A stretch of DNA of 64,000 nt, from NCBI RefSeq assembly GCF_015182285.1, contig NZ_PRDM01000001.1, positions 1,054,001 to 1,118,000 on the forward strand, written 5' to 3'. A program made the position numbers and the translations under genes. The first letter of the stretch is position 1; each line of letters starts with the position of its first letter. Below, piece by piece: positions 35,309 through 44,318 of this stretch. Under the pieces are notes generated by a model. The model was not told the DNA's origin, made no database searches, and was given only the letters and a program-made list of their open reading frames with translations. Origin of the DNA: Flavobacterium hungaricum (GTDB taxonomy: Bacteria; Bacteroidota; Bacteroidia; Flavobacteriales; Flavobacteriaceae).

Positions 35309-36136
35309 ATGAAAAAACTTTACTTAAATAATGGCGGCTTTGAAGCTGTTTTTGATAATCTAAAAGAAAGCTTTGGAGGTGATCTTAAAATCTCATCCAA
35401 CGAATATAATTTGAGAATAGAATCCAAATGGGCAAAAGGAACCATTACTGGAATCCGTTTTGAAAAAGAAATGACCTACCTCAATTTTGACATCGTATTT
35501 TATCAAGACGTAATGCTGAGTATCGAAGCAAATCCGTTTGCGCCAGTATTTTTTGCTTACTGCGAAAAAGGAACTCTTACGCATAGTTTTGGTGCCAATG
35601 GAGAGCTTAAAACGCTTAAAAAGCAGCAATCTGGCATCATGAGTAATTCAACTTCAATAAATAGTGTTTTATATTTTGAAAGCCACAAACAGATTCAGTT
35701 TTCGTTAATCGGAATACCGACTGCAGCTGCCAGAAGTACAGCTTTTGATTTTGCATCAGAAGTAAAGAAAAGATTCATCCATGAATCTGGAAATTATCTA
35801 TACATAGGTTCCGAAAATCATAAAATAGGAGAGAAGTTTGAAGAACTTAAAACAATTCCGAAGCAGGGAACCATTCGTTATCTATTGATGAAAGATATTT
35901 TAAAAGAAGTATTAGAGTTGGAGATAGCGCAGCACAGTTATAATTATTTAAATTCTTTTGATCCGCTTGTCAATTTTGCTGTAAAACAAATCGGAGAGAT
36001 TAAAAGAATTTCGAATTTAAACTTTTCAGGAATTATTGCGCCGGTATTGCATTTCAAGAAAAATCTTCAGACCCGCAGTTTAAAAGAAAAATATCATTTG
36101 GAACTAGAACCCTTCAATCAAAAATTAGCTAGCTAG
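35309..36136 (+). CDS. AraC-type sensor domain protein lacking the DNA-binding domain
   Basis: A 275-residue protein whose layout (TYLNFDIVFYQDVMLSIEAN, PVFFAYCEKGTLTHSF, SVLYFESHKQIQFSLIGIPT, then a helical LMKDILKEVLELEIAQHSYN) resembles the N-terminal ligand-binding half of a Flavobacterium AraC regulator group. The expected double helix-turn-helix is absent. The C-terminus ends about 80 residues later with HFKKNLQTRSLKEKYHLELE, and no stop-separated HTH follows. It may be a stand-alone sensor or antagonist, or a degenerate regulator. The assignment rests on pattern similarity only. Confidence 0.6.
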   Translation: MKKLYLNNGGFEAVFDNLKESFGGDLKISSNEYNLRIESKWAKGTITGIRFEKEMTYLNFDIVFYQDVMLSIEANPFAPVFFAYCEKGTLTHSFGANGELKTLKKQQSGIMSNSTSINSVLYFESHKQIQFSLIGIPTAAARSTAFDFASEVKKRFIHESGNYLYIGSENHKIGEKFEELKTIPKQGTIRYLLMKDILKEVLELEIAQHSYNYLNSFDPLVNFAVKQIGEIKRISNLNFSGIIAPVLHFKKNLQTRSLKEKYHLELEPFNQKLAS

Positions 36137-36169
36137 TAAGCACTTTATATTCTTCATTTTTTTCCAAAA

Positions 36170-36200
36170 AAAAACAGCTTTTACGAGCTGTTTTTTTTAT
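36170..36200. terminator. Bidirectional terminator
   Basis: AAAACAGCT and AGCTGTTTT surround a six-base loop, with an A-run before and a T-run after. It lies between convergent genes. Confidence 0.85.
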
Positions 36201-36247
36201 TGGAGAGATTTTGAGTATCAACAAACTAGTAGCTTAAACCGCTCAAG

Positions 36248-36508
36248 CTATTCTTTTTCAAAGTAAATAATAAAATATACCATTATTAAATTCAGGCATA
36301 AAGAAATACTGTTCGTTAGGATAATCGGGAGATCATTTTTTAGAATGCCGTAAACGATCCACACAGCGATTCCGAAAGTTAGAATGCTGAACATTTTAAG
36401 CGAAATTTCTTTTACTTTTTTGGTTTTCCAGACTTTTAAAATCTGTGGAATTGTAGAGATTGTGATACAAGTTCCCGCAAAAAGACCGATAATATCGATA
36501 TAGTTCAT
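36248..36508 (-). CDS. SemiSWEET-type sugar transporter
   Basis: The start at 36508 (MNYIDIIGLFAGTCITISTI) gives 86 residues, the usual SemiSWEET size. Three helices form one MtN3/SWEET repeat with the PQ motif in TISTIPQILKVWKTKKVKEI and a conserved asparagine in ILTNSISLCLNLIMV. A dimer of this unit makes a small sugar pore in the inner membrane. In-frame codons upstream of 36508 overlap CCGCCAAG repeat words and are not used. Confidence 0.88.
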   Translation of the reverse strand: MNYIDIIGLFAGTCITISTIPQILKVWKTKKVKEISLKMFSILTFGIAVWIVYGILKNDLPIILTNSISLCLNLIMVYFIIYFEKE

Positions 36509-36589
36509 AAGTTGTTTTTTTAAATGATTTTTTACCGCCAAGCCGCAATACACAAAGTTTTATTTCAAACCAATTTTAAAAGCGGATTC

Positions 36590-37040
36590 AAGTTTCATCT
36601 GCTCAATCTCCCAAATCTGCGAGAAAAAATTACGCTCTCAGATTTAGAAAATCCATCAGATTTCATTGATTTAAATTAATCTGCCCAATCTCCCAAATCT
36701 GCGAGAAAAAAAATACTTTCAGATTTAGAAAATCCACGATATTAGTGATTTAAATTAATCTGCTCAATCTCCCAAATCTGCGAGAAAAATTACGCTCCCA
36801 GATTTAGAAAATCCATCATATTTCATTTATTTAAATTAATCTGCTTAAATCTCCCAAATCTGCGAGAAAAATTACGCTCCCAAATTTAGAAAATCATCCA
36901 GATTTCAGTGATTTAAATTAATCTGCTCAATCTCCTAAATCTGCGAAAAAAAATTACGCTCCCAGATTTAGAAAATCCATCAGAGTTCATTGATTTAAAT
37001 TAATCTGCTTAAATCTCCCAAATCTGCGTGAAATAAAATA
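36590..37040. repeat. Tandem array of about 81-bp units, six copies
   Basis: The landmark AATCTCCCAAATCTGCGAG recurs at about 36604, 36686, 36765, 36847, 36928 and 37011 (steps 79-83 bp). Each unit continues with TTACGCTCCCAGATTTAGAA, AATCCATCAGATTTCATTG and ATTTAAATTAATCTGC. Copies differ by a few bases. It fills the gap between the SemiSWEET and SDR genes, both on the minus strand. No unique spacers separate the units. Confidence 0.92.
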
Positions 37041-37082
37041 AAATAAAAACTCTGCGTCTTAGTGGCAAAACATACAGCGTCT

Positions 37083-37943
37083 TTAACTGCCTATTAATTC
37101 GCCTCCGTTAATATGGATAAACTGGCCGGTAATATAACTGCTGTCTTCAGAAGCAAGAAATACATAAGCAGGAGCAACCTCAGACGGTTGTCCCGCTCTT
37201 CCCATTGGGTTGTCTTTTCCAAAATCAGAAAGTTTATCAAAACTTGCCACAATCAACGGCGTCCAGATTGGACCCGGTGCAACGCCATTGACGCGAATCT
37301 GCCTTTTGGCCAGCATAGACGACAGCGATCGTGTAAAGCTCACAATTGCGCCCTTTGTACTAGAATAGTCAGCAAGATGTTCACTGCCTCTGTAAGCCGT
37401 AACCGAGCTGGTATTGATTATAGTATCACCCTCTTGCAGAAACGGAAGTGCCGCTTTAGCAATATAGAAATACGGATAAATATTGGTCTCAAAAGTCTTT
37501 TGAAGCTGTGCGGCGGTTATTTTTTCCAGTTCTTTCTGAGGAAACTGCACTGCGGCATTATTAACTATAATATTAAGCTTCTTAAAAGTAGTATGGCATT
37601 TTTTGATAGCAGTTTTACAAAACTGTTCTTCTTTCAAATCACCGCTTATCAAGAGACATTGGCGTCCCTCTTTTTCGACTAAGGCTTTCGTTTGCTTTGC
37701 GTCTTTATCTTCTTTTAGATACACAATGGCAATGTCTGCGCCTTCTCTGGCAAAATGCACCGCAACACTGCGTCCGATTCCGCTGTCGCCGCCTGTGATA
37801 AAAGCCACCTTACCCAAGAGTTTACCGCTGCCAGTATAATTATCGCGGATAATTTCTGGTTCGGGATTCATTTGATGCTCGTTCCCAGGGAGATTTTGTT
37901 TTTGTTCCGGAAATGTTTTTATCTTTTTCATAGTAGTATTCAA
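37083..37943 (-). CDS. SDR family oxidoreductase (YghA-like)
   Basis: A 286-residue short-chain dehydrogenase with the N-terminal extension typical of the YghA/general-stress group (FPEQKQNLPGNEHQMNPEPE). The nucleotide motif is TGGDSGIG (50-57), then NNAA (128-131), with catalytic S180, Y193 and K197 (YSSTKG) and PGPIWTPLI. It probably reduces a carbonyl with NADPH under stress. It could start at ATG 37943 or 37931; the longer form is given. It is transcribed toward the 81-bp tandem array. Confidence 0.92.
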   Translation of the reverse strand: MNTTMKKIKTFPEQKQNLPGNEHQMNPEPEIIRDNYTGSGKLLGKVAFITGGDSGIGRSVAVHFAREGADIAIVYLKEDKDAKQTKALVEKEGRQCLLISGDLKEEQFCKTAIKKCHTTFKKLNIIVNNAAVQFPQKELEKITAAQLQKTFETNIYPYFYIAKAALPFLQEGDTIINTSSVTAYRGSEHLADYSSTKGAIVSFTRSLSSMLAKRQIRVNGVAPGPIWTPLIVASFDKLSDFGKDNPMGRAGQPSEVAPAYVFLASEDSSYITGQFIHINGGELIGS

Positions 37944-38310
37944 TTTGTAATTCTAAAAGTAACCAGAAACCTACATTTTAACTGCCTTGAATAAATTTAT
38001 GATTGCCTCAATAAAACTGAAGACGTACTATATTGTATGAAAATACCTTAAAATCGAAGAAAAGTCAAATAAGAGGAAAAAACTTTTACTTTCAAAAAGA
38101 TTTAAATATTACATAATTATACACTCCGACATGGGAATTTTGTAACTATTTTCGATTTGGATAAAAAAGCGACTGGATATTTTTTTTATACATTTGAGAA
38201 TTTCCATGGATTTTTCTAGAAAAACTTATATTTTTCTGAAAACCAGGCCGATTTTACAATCATTTAAATAATAAAGTTTTGATTTACAACCGATTTAGCT
38301 TCCAAACCGC
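37944..38310. other. Divergent intergenic region
   Basis: This 367-bp AT-rich gap separates the minus-strand SDR from the plus-strand signalling operon and must hold both promoters. TACATTTG at 38189-38196 fits a -7 element reading to the right (no good -33). No repeat of the low-complexity family, RNA gene or short ORF was recognised. Confidence 0.5.
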
Positions 38311-39525
38311 ATGGTATTAATTGTAGACGATATAAGAGCAAATATTATTGCCTTAAAGAAAACATTAGAGCTGCATAATATCGATGTCGATTCTGCTGAA
38401 TCGGGAGAAGAAGCTTTAAAGAAAATTTTAAAGACAGACTATTGTCTGATTATAATGGATGTTCAAATGCCGGGACTTGACGGGTTTGAAGTAGTTAAAA
38501 TCCTATCTGGAAATAAACGCACCAAAGATATTCCTGTAATCTTTCTTTCGGCTCTTAATACCGAGAAAAAATACATCTTTAAAGGATATGAAACGGGTGC
38601 TGTAGAGTATATTACCAAACCTGTTGATTCTGATTTGCTGATTTTAAAGGTAAAAACCTTCCTCAAAATCTATGAACAGCAAAATGAATTGAAGGCAATC
38701 AAGGATCTGCTGTCTAAAGAAATTAAAATCAGGAAAGAAGCACAAGACAATCTTGAAATTAAGATCATCGAAAGAACCAAAGAACTGGTGCAGAAAAACG
38801 AAGAATTAGAACTTCGAAACCACGAGCTGCAGCAATTTTCATGGGTGGTTTCTCATGACTTAAACGAACCTATTCGTAAAATTCAAATCTTCATCAAAAT
38901 TATAAAAGACCTTTACTTAAAAGCAGACGACAAAGCCGTTGATTATGTAGATAGAACTATTAAATCGGCAGAACGAATGCAGACTTTAATTACCGATTTA
39001 TTAGCGTATTCGAGACTTTCGGCGCAGGTAAAACCCGAAAAAACAGATTTAAATGAAGTGCTTCAGGAAGTGCTGTCGGATTTTGATTATTTAATTGAAA
39101 ACAAAAAAGCAGTAATCAGAACTGGAGAACTTCCAACTATAGACAGTATTCCGAGCCAAATGCGTCAGGTTTTTCAGAATTTGATCGGAAATGCTTTGAA
39201 ATTTTCTGGTGCAAACGGAAATCCAATGATTGAGATTACGTCAGAGAATATAATTTCAAAGGAGTTTGAGAGTCCGGCTGCTGCAGACGGAAAATTCTGC
39301 AGAATTACGGTAAAAGATAACGGAATCGGCTTTGATGAGATTTATCTGGATAGAATATTCATTATTTTTCAGAGTTTAAACGACCGTCAAACCTATGAAG
39401 GAACCGGAATCGGACTGGCAATCGCTAAAAAAATTATCGATAAACACAACGGATTAATCACCGCCAAAAGTAAATTAGGCGAAGGCGCAAGTTTTATCAT
39501 TATACTTCCATTAAGCTCAAAATAA
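38311..39525 (+). CDS. Response regulator-histidine kinase fusion
   Basis: A 404-residue protein. The N-terminal receiver (about 1-120) has D50 in IIMDVQMPGLDG and K103 in YITKPVD. A coiled-coil linker (125-170) follows, then HisKA with H182 in VVSHDLNEPIRK and a HATPase domain (QVFQNLIGNALKFS, DNGIGF, GTGIGLAIAKKI). No membrane segment is present. ATG 38311 is the only start because an in-frame TAG lies 12 bp upstream. It heads a five-gene run with a hybrid kinase, a receiver, CheR and CheB, so phosphotransfer among these products is likely. Confidence 0.92.
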   Translation: MVLIVDDIRANIIALKKTLELHNIDVDSAESGEEALKKILKTDYCLIIMDVQMPGLDGFEVVKILSGNKRTKDIPVIFLSALNTEKKYIFKGYETGAVEYITKPVDSDLLILKVKTFLKIYEQQNELKAIKDLLSKEIKIRKEAQDNLEIKIIERTKELVQKNEELELRNHELQQFSWVVSHDLNEPIRKIQIFIKIIKDLYLKADDKAVDYVDRTIKSAERMQTLITDLLAYSRLSAQVKPEKTDLNEVLQEVLSDFDYLIENKKAVIRTGELPTIDSIPSQMRQVFQNLIGNALKFSGANGNPMIEITSENIISKEFESPAAADGKFCRITVKDNGIGFDEIYLDRIFIIFQSLNDRQTYEGTGIGLAIAKKIIDKHNGLITAKSKLGEGASFIIILPLSSK

Positions 39526-39541
39526 CTAGTAAACTTTACCA

Positions 39542-42500
39542 ATGCAGAACAATTTTAAACGAAACCTCTTAATCAGTTCTTCTATTTCGCTGATTATTTT
39601 AATGATTAGCTCTACAGCCTCTTTTTTGAGCATAAAGAGCCTTCTAGACAGTAATGCCTGGGTCAATCATACTCAGGAAGTTATTTATAATTTAAACGCC
39701 GCATCGGCTACTATTACAGACGCTCAGACCAGCATGAGAGGCTATCTGATCTCTGGGGATACCGATTTTTTGGATGAATACAGTATTGCAGAAAAGGTTT
39801 CTTCTGAATATTTAGAAAAACTCGAAGAACTTACTATAGATAATGGCACACAGCAAAAGAGACTCGATGAGTTAAAACCGCTTCGTGTCAACTTTTTTAA
39901 ATACCTGAACAATCTTACCGTAAAAAAGAAACTTCAAACTCAAAATGTAAATTTTGACTTGGGCGAAGGACGAAAAATGATGGACGAACTTCGAAGCAAG
40001 TTCAAAAGCATCGAAAACACCGAACAAAATTTACTGAAAGAGCGTATTCAAAACTCGGAACGTTTTGGAAACTACAGTTTTGTATTAATTATTATCGCTT
40101 TTATTATTGCCTTGATTATCACGGTAGTTTTCTTTGCCAGAATATTAAAAGACCACAATGATCGCCTTTTACTACAGCGCGAACTGGAACAAAAAGATAT
40201 TGAAACAGCAGAAAGACTTGTCGTTATCGGAGGTTTGGCTGCGCAGATTTCAAAAGGAAATTATGATGTTGAGATCGATGACAAAAAATCGGATACCCTT
40301 GGAGCTCTTGGAAATTCACTGCATGAAATGAGGGATTCGCTTAAAACCTCTTTTGAACTGCTTTCGCAGAAAGAATGGCTGCAGGCTGGTATTGCGGCAT
40401 TGAATGACAAAATGCTGGGCGAAAAAACCATTCAGAAATTATCCAAAGATGTTATTGAGTTTTTGTGCCAATACACCAACAGCAGCGCTGGAGTTCTGTA
40501 TGTTTTGGATGGCGAAGAACTGGCCGTTTCTGGCGGTTACAGTTACATACCGAGTAAAAACAGAGAACGTATTAAGAAAGGCGAGGGCTTAATAGGGCAA
40601 GCCATTAGTTCTGGCAAAATGCTTGAATTAAAAACGTTAACTGCAGAAGATATTCAAATCAATTATGCTTTAGGACAGATCAAACCAACGCATATTGTGG
40701 CAGTCCCATTAATGGACTTTAAAGTAGAAGGTGCCGTAGAATTAGCGAGTATTTACGGATTTTCGGTTTTACAGCTGGAATTTTTAAACGCTGTTGCCAA
40801 CAATATTGGAATTGCTATTAAGTCAACTCAAAATAGAAAAAAAGTAGTCGAGCTTTTAGAAGAAACCAAGACACAGGCAGAAGAACTGCAGATTCAGCAC
40901 AGCGAATTAGAAGCTATAAACGCAGAACTAGAAGCACAGACAGAGAAGCTGCAGGCTTCTGAAGAAGAGCTTCGTGTACAGCAGGAAGAGTTGGAGCAAA
41001 CCAACGAAGAATTGTCTGAAAGAAGCGTTTTATTAGAAGAAAAAAATACCGAGATTCAGAAAAAATCGGAAGCTTTGGAAGTTTCAACACGATATAAATC
41101 AGAGTTTTTGGCCAATATGTCGCACGAACTTAGAACACCATTAAATTCGATTTTATTATTAAGCCGTTTGTTATCTGAAAACAATAACGAAACGATGAAT
41201 ACAGAAGAAATTGAGTTTGCTAAGGTAATTCAGAGTTCAGGAAACAGCTTATTAGGGTTAATTGACGAAATTCTGGATTTGTCAAAAATCGAAGCGGGTA
41301 AAATGGATTTGGAATTCCTGGATATCTCGACAAAAGAAATTACAGACAGTCTTCATAATTTATTCTATTTAGTAGCAAAAGAAAAAGGAATTAATTTCGA
41401 AATTATTGCGAAAGATGCCCCAATCGTTATTAAGACAGACAAAATGCGTTTGGAACAAATTCTAAAAAACTTGATTTCAAATGCGATCAAATTTACAGAA
41501 AAAGGAACGGTAAGTCTTGAAATTAAAGTAAATACAGACGATGATAAAATCATCTGCTTTATTGTAAAAGATACCGGAATCGGAATTCCGTTAGAAAAAC
41601 AACCTTTAATTTTTGAAGCCTTCCAACAGGCAGACGGCTCAACCAAACGCAAATACGGAGGTACTGGTTTAGGATTGTCCATCAGCCGTGAATTGGCAAA
41701 ATTACTGCGCGGCGAAATTGTACTGCACAGTAAAGTAAACGAAGGAAGTACTTTTACGTTATGTCTTCCCGTTTTAGGATTTGCTGTTAGTAAAATTTCG
41801 GTAGATAAAATACCGCATGCAGAAGTGCTTACAGAAGAAGGAGAAGAGGAAGAAACAGCTGAAGATAAACCGAAATACATCAGCGAACTGATTCCAGACG
41901 AAATTGAAGACGATAGAAATAATATTTTAGAAGGAGATAAAGTAATTCTAATTGTAGAAGATGATATTAATTTTGCAAAATCACTTGTAGCGTTTACGCA
42001 GAAAAAAGGATATAAAGCAATCGTTGCCGTAAGAGGAGATTATGCTTTAAACTTTGCTTTAATTTATAAACCGGTTGGAATTTTATTGGATATTGAACTT
42101 CCGGTAAAAAGCGGCTGGCAGGTTTTGGAGGAATTAAAAAATAATCTCCATACCAAACACATTTCGGTGCATATTATGTCTTCGCATAAATTAAAACAAG
42201 AAAGTCTGCTCAAAGGAGCGGTGGATTTCTTGGACAAACCCGTTGCTTTTGACAGAATTCCAGAGGTTTTTACACGTATAGAACATATTATCAATAAAGA
42301 ATCTCAAAAAGTTTTAATTATAGAAGACAATCCAAAACATGCCAAAGCATTAGCTTATTTCTTAGAAACCTATAATATTAACTCAGAAATAAAAAGCGAG
42401 GTTTCGGACGGATTATCTGCTCTTGGTAAAGAAGAAGTAGACTGCGTTATTCTGGATATGGGAATTCCGGACAAACAGGCTTACGAAATCTTAGACGGAG

Positions 42501-43117
42501 TAAAGAAAAACCCTGGATTGGAAAATCTTCCGGTGATTGTTTTTACTGGTAAAAGTTTGTCTATTAAAGAAGAATTAAAAATCAGAAAATATGCCGATTC
42601 TATTATTGTAAAAACGGCACATTCGTATCAAAGAATGCTGGACGAGGTTTCGCTTTTCCTTCATTTGGTAGAAGACAAGAAAGAATCAAACGGTAAAAAA
42701 GAAAGTGCCAAGAAGTTAAATTCATTGAATAATATTTTATTTGATAAAAAAGTACTGATAGTAGACGACGATGTACGTAATATATATTCGCTTTCTAAAG
42801 CGCTTGAAGCATTTAGAATGAATGTTATTACAGCATTTGACGGAAAAGAAGCCATCAAAATTTTAGAAGAACACCCGGATACAGACGTGGTATTACTAGA
42901 CATGATGATGCCTAATATGGACGGTTATGAAACTGCCGAAAAAATTAGAAGTAACCCTAAATTCCTTAATTTAGCCGTTATCGCCGTAACAGCCAAAGCC
43001 ATGACAGGCGATAGAGAAAAGTGTATCAGAGCAGGAGCTTCAGACTACATTACAAAACCTGTCGATGTTGACCAGTTGTTATCTTTACTTCGAGTGTGGT
43101 TGTACGATAAAATCTAA
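39542..43117 (+). CDS. CHASE3-GAF hybrid histidine kinase with three receivers
   Basis: An 1191-residue membrane kinase. TM1 is about 8-29, a CHASE3-like helical periplasmic domain about 35-170 (DAQTSMRGYLISGDTDFLDE) and TM2 178-200. A HAMP-like segment, a GAF domain (about 290-425) and a long coiled coil (435-515, ELEAQTEKLQASEEELRVQQ) follow. The phospho-histidine is H528 (MSHELRTPLNS), and the HATPase has DTGIGIP and GGTGLGLSISREL. Three tandem receivers (about 815-1190) have aspartates in ILLDIELP, VILDMGIP and VLLDMMMP. REC2 has an unusual surround (DMGIPDKQAYE). The architecture resembles large hybrid kinases linked with CheB/CheR in Bacteroidota. Confidence 0.92.
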   Translation: MQNNFKRNLLISSSISLIILMISSTASFLSIKSLLDSNAWVNHTQEVIYNLNAASATITDAQTSMRGYLISGDTDFLDEYSIAEKVSSEYLEKLEELTIDNGTQQKRLDELKPLRVNFFKYLNNLTVKKKLQTQNVNFDLGEGRKMMDELRSKFKSIENTEQNLLKERIQNSERFGNYSFVLIIIAFIIALIITVVFFARILKDHNDRLLLQRELEQKDIETAERLVVIGGLAAQISKGNYDVEIDDKKSDTLGALGNSLHEMRDSLKTSFELLSQKEWLQAGIAALNDKMLGEKTIQKLSKDVIEFLCQYTNSSAGVLYVLDGEELAVSGGYSYIPSKNRERIKKGEGLIGQAISSGKMLELKTLTAEDIQINYALGQIKPTHIVAVPLMDFKVEGAVELASIYGFSVLQLEFLNAVANNIGIAIKSTQNRKKVVELLEETKTQAEELQIQHSELEAINAELEAQTEKLQASEEELRVQQEELEQTNEELSERSVLLEEKNTEIQKKSEALEVSTRYKSEFLANMSHELRTPLNSILLLSRLLSENNNETMNTEEIEFAKVIQSSGNSLLGLIDEILDLSKIEAGKMDLEFLDISTKEITDSLHNLFYLVAKEKGINFEIIAKDAPIVIKTDKMRLEQILKNLISNAIKFTEKGTVSLEIKVNTDDDKIICFIVKDTGIGIPLEKQPLIFEAFQQADGSTKRKYGGTGLGLSISRELAKLLRGEIVLHSKVNEGSTFTLCLPVLGFAVSKISVDKIPHAEVLTEEGEEEETAEDKPKYISELIPDEIEDDRNNILEGDKVILIVEDDINFAKSLVAFTQKKGYKAIVAVRGDYALNFALIYKPVGILLDIELPVKSGWQVLEELKNNLHTKHISVHIMSSHKLKQESLLKGAVDFLDKPVAFDRIPEVFTRIEHIINKESQKVLIIEDNPKHAKALAYFLETYNINSEIKSEVSDGLSALGKEEVDCVILDMGIPDKQAYEILDGVKKNPGLENLPVIVFTGKSLSIKEELKIRKYADSIIVKTAHSYQRMLDEVSLFLHLVEDKKESNGKKESAKKLNSLNNILFDKKVLIVDDDVRNIYSLSKALEAFRMNVITAFDGKEAIKILEEHPDTDVVLLDMMMPNMDGYETAEKIRSNPKFLNLAVIAVTAKAMTGDREKCIRAGASDYITKPVDVDQLLSLLRVWLYDKI

Positions 43118-43134
43118 TTTTTTAAAGTTTGTAA

Positions 43135-43500
43135 ATGAGAAAGAAAAGAGTGTTGATTGTAGATGACGATTCGAGGAATATTTTTGCTTTGGTTAATACC
43201 CTTAAAGCAAAAAACTTTGAATGTCTGTCTTGTTTAAGTGCCGAAGAAGCTTTAAGATTATTAAAAGAAGATACAGAGATTGATGCCGTTTTAATGGATA
43301 TGATGATGCCTGAAATGGACGGTTACGAAGCCATTCCGCTTATAAAACAGATTCCTTTACAGGAAAATACGTTTGTTGTCGCTGTAACAGCGCAGGCAAT
43401 GACAGGGGATAGAGAAAAATGTTTAGAGGCTGGGGCAGATGCCTACATATCAAAGCCTGTGGATGTAGATAAATTGCTCCAAATCTTGGGGGAAATTTGA
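43135..43500 (+). CDS. Single-domain response regulator
   Basis: A 121-residue receiver with LIVDDDSRNIFAL, D55 in LMDMMMPEMDG, AVTAQAMTGDREKCLEAGAD and K in YISKPVDVD. It is closely similar to the third receiver of the preceding hybrid kinase (shared TGDREKC and KPVDVD), suggesting duplication of that domain. It lies 17 bp after the kinase and its stop abuts the cheR gene, so the three are cotranscribed. It probably shuttles phosphate within this pathway. Confidence 0.93.
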   Translation: MRKKRVLIVDDDSRNIFALVNTLKAKNFECLSCLSAEEALRLLKEDTEIDAVLMDMMMPEMDGYEAIPLIKQIPLQENTFVVAVTAQAMTGDREKCLEAGADAYISKPVDVDKLLQILGEI

Positions 43501-43508
43501 ATGAAATT

Positions 43509-44318
43509 ATGATTGAAGATATTGAGCTCGAAGCTCTTATAAATGATGTATACGAATATTACGGTTTTGATTTTGGAAGCTATTCCAGAGCGTCACTTAA
43601 AAGACGTGTGAGCAGAGTTTATGTCTTAGATGGATTTAAACATTTTCATGAGTTTCTTTCAAAAGTACGCACAGATCCAGAATATTATAAAAGAATGATC
43701 GATGAGATCACGGTTAATGTTACAGAAATGTTTCGTGATCCGTCTTTTTATCAAGTACTTAGAAAAGAAATTTTACCCTTATTAGGGACAAAACCATTTA
43801 TAAGGATTTGGCACGCCGGCTGCTCTACGGGAGAAGAGGTGTATTCGATGGCTATTTTATTAAAAGAAGCCGGATTACTGCATAAATCTATTTTGTATGC
43901 CACAGATATTAATGCTGCGGTTTTAGAAACAGCCAAAAGCGGTATTTTTCCGTTGAGAATGATAAAAGATTACGCGGACAATTATCGGGATTCTGGAGGA
44001 GAAGAAGATTTTTCTAATTATTATATTGCCAATTACGGATTTGCAAAGTTTAACGAAGATCTGGCAGAAAAGATGGTTTTCTCGCAGCACAATCTGGTTT
44101 CAGACACTTCGTTCAATGAGTTTGACCTTATTTTGTGCCGTAATGTTTTAATTTATTTTGATAATAATCTGCAAAAAAGAGTCGTAAATCTATTTGATGA
44201 CAGTCTGGCTGTTTTAGGATTTCTGGCGCTTGGAACAAAAGAAACTATAAAATATTCTATATCTCAAAGCAAATATAAACAGTTTGAGAAGGAGAAAATA
44301 TGGAGAAAAATAAAATAA
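43509..44318 (+). CDS. cheR: CheR-type protein methyltransferase
   Basis: ATG 43509 gives 269 residues starting MIEDIELEALINDVYEYYGF; the TTG at 43497 upstream overlaps the receiver stop and is less likely. The N-terminal helical domain has YSRASLKRRVSRV. The SAM-binding domain has NVTEMFRDPSFY, IRIWHAGCSTGEEVYSMAIL and DLILCRNVLIYFD. CheR methylates glutamates of chemoreceptors with S-adenosylmethionine. No chemoreceptor, CheA or CheW is in the window, so the substrate here may be the neighbouring hybrid kinase or another helical sensor. It overlaps cheB by 19 bp. Confidence 0.93.
   Translation: MIEDIELEALINDVYEYYGFDFGSYSRASLKRRVSRVYVLDGFKHFHEFLSKVRTDPEYYKRMIDEITVNVTEMFRDPSFYQVLRKEILPLLGTKPFIRIWHAGCSTGEEVYSMAILLKEAGLLHKSILYATDINAAVLETAKSGIFPLRMIKDYADNYRDSGGEEDFSNYYIANYGFAKFNEDLAEKMVFSQHNLVSDTSFNEFDLILCRNVLIYFDNNLQKRVVNLFDDSLAVLGFLALGTKETIKYSISQSKYKQFEKEKIWRKIK

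Noticed and set aside
37113..37682. 189-residue plus-strand ORF opposite the SDR gene
   Set aside because: The minus-strand SDR has complete catalytic motifs; the antisense frame shows none.
41365..41880. 171-residue minus-strand ORF inside the hybrid kinase
   Set aside because: Shadow of a strongly supported kinase domain.
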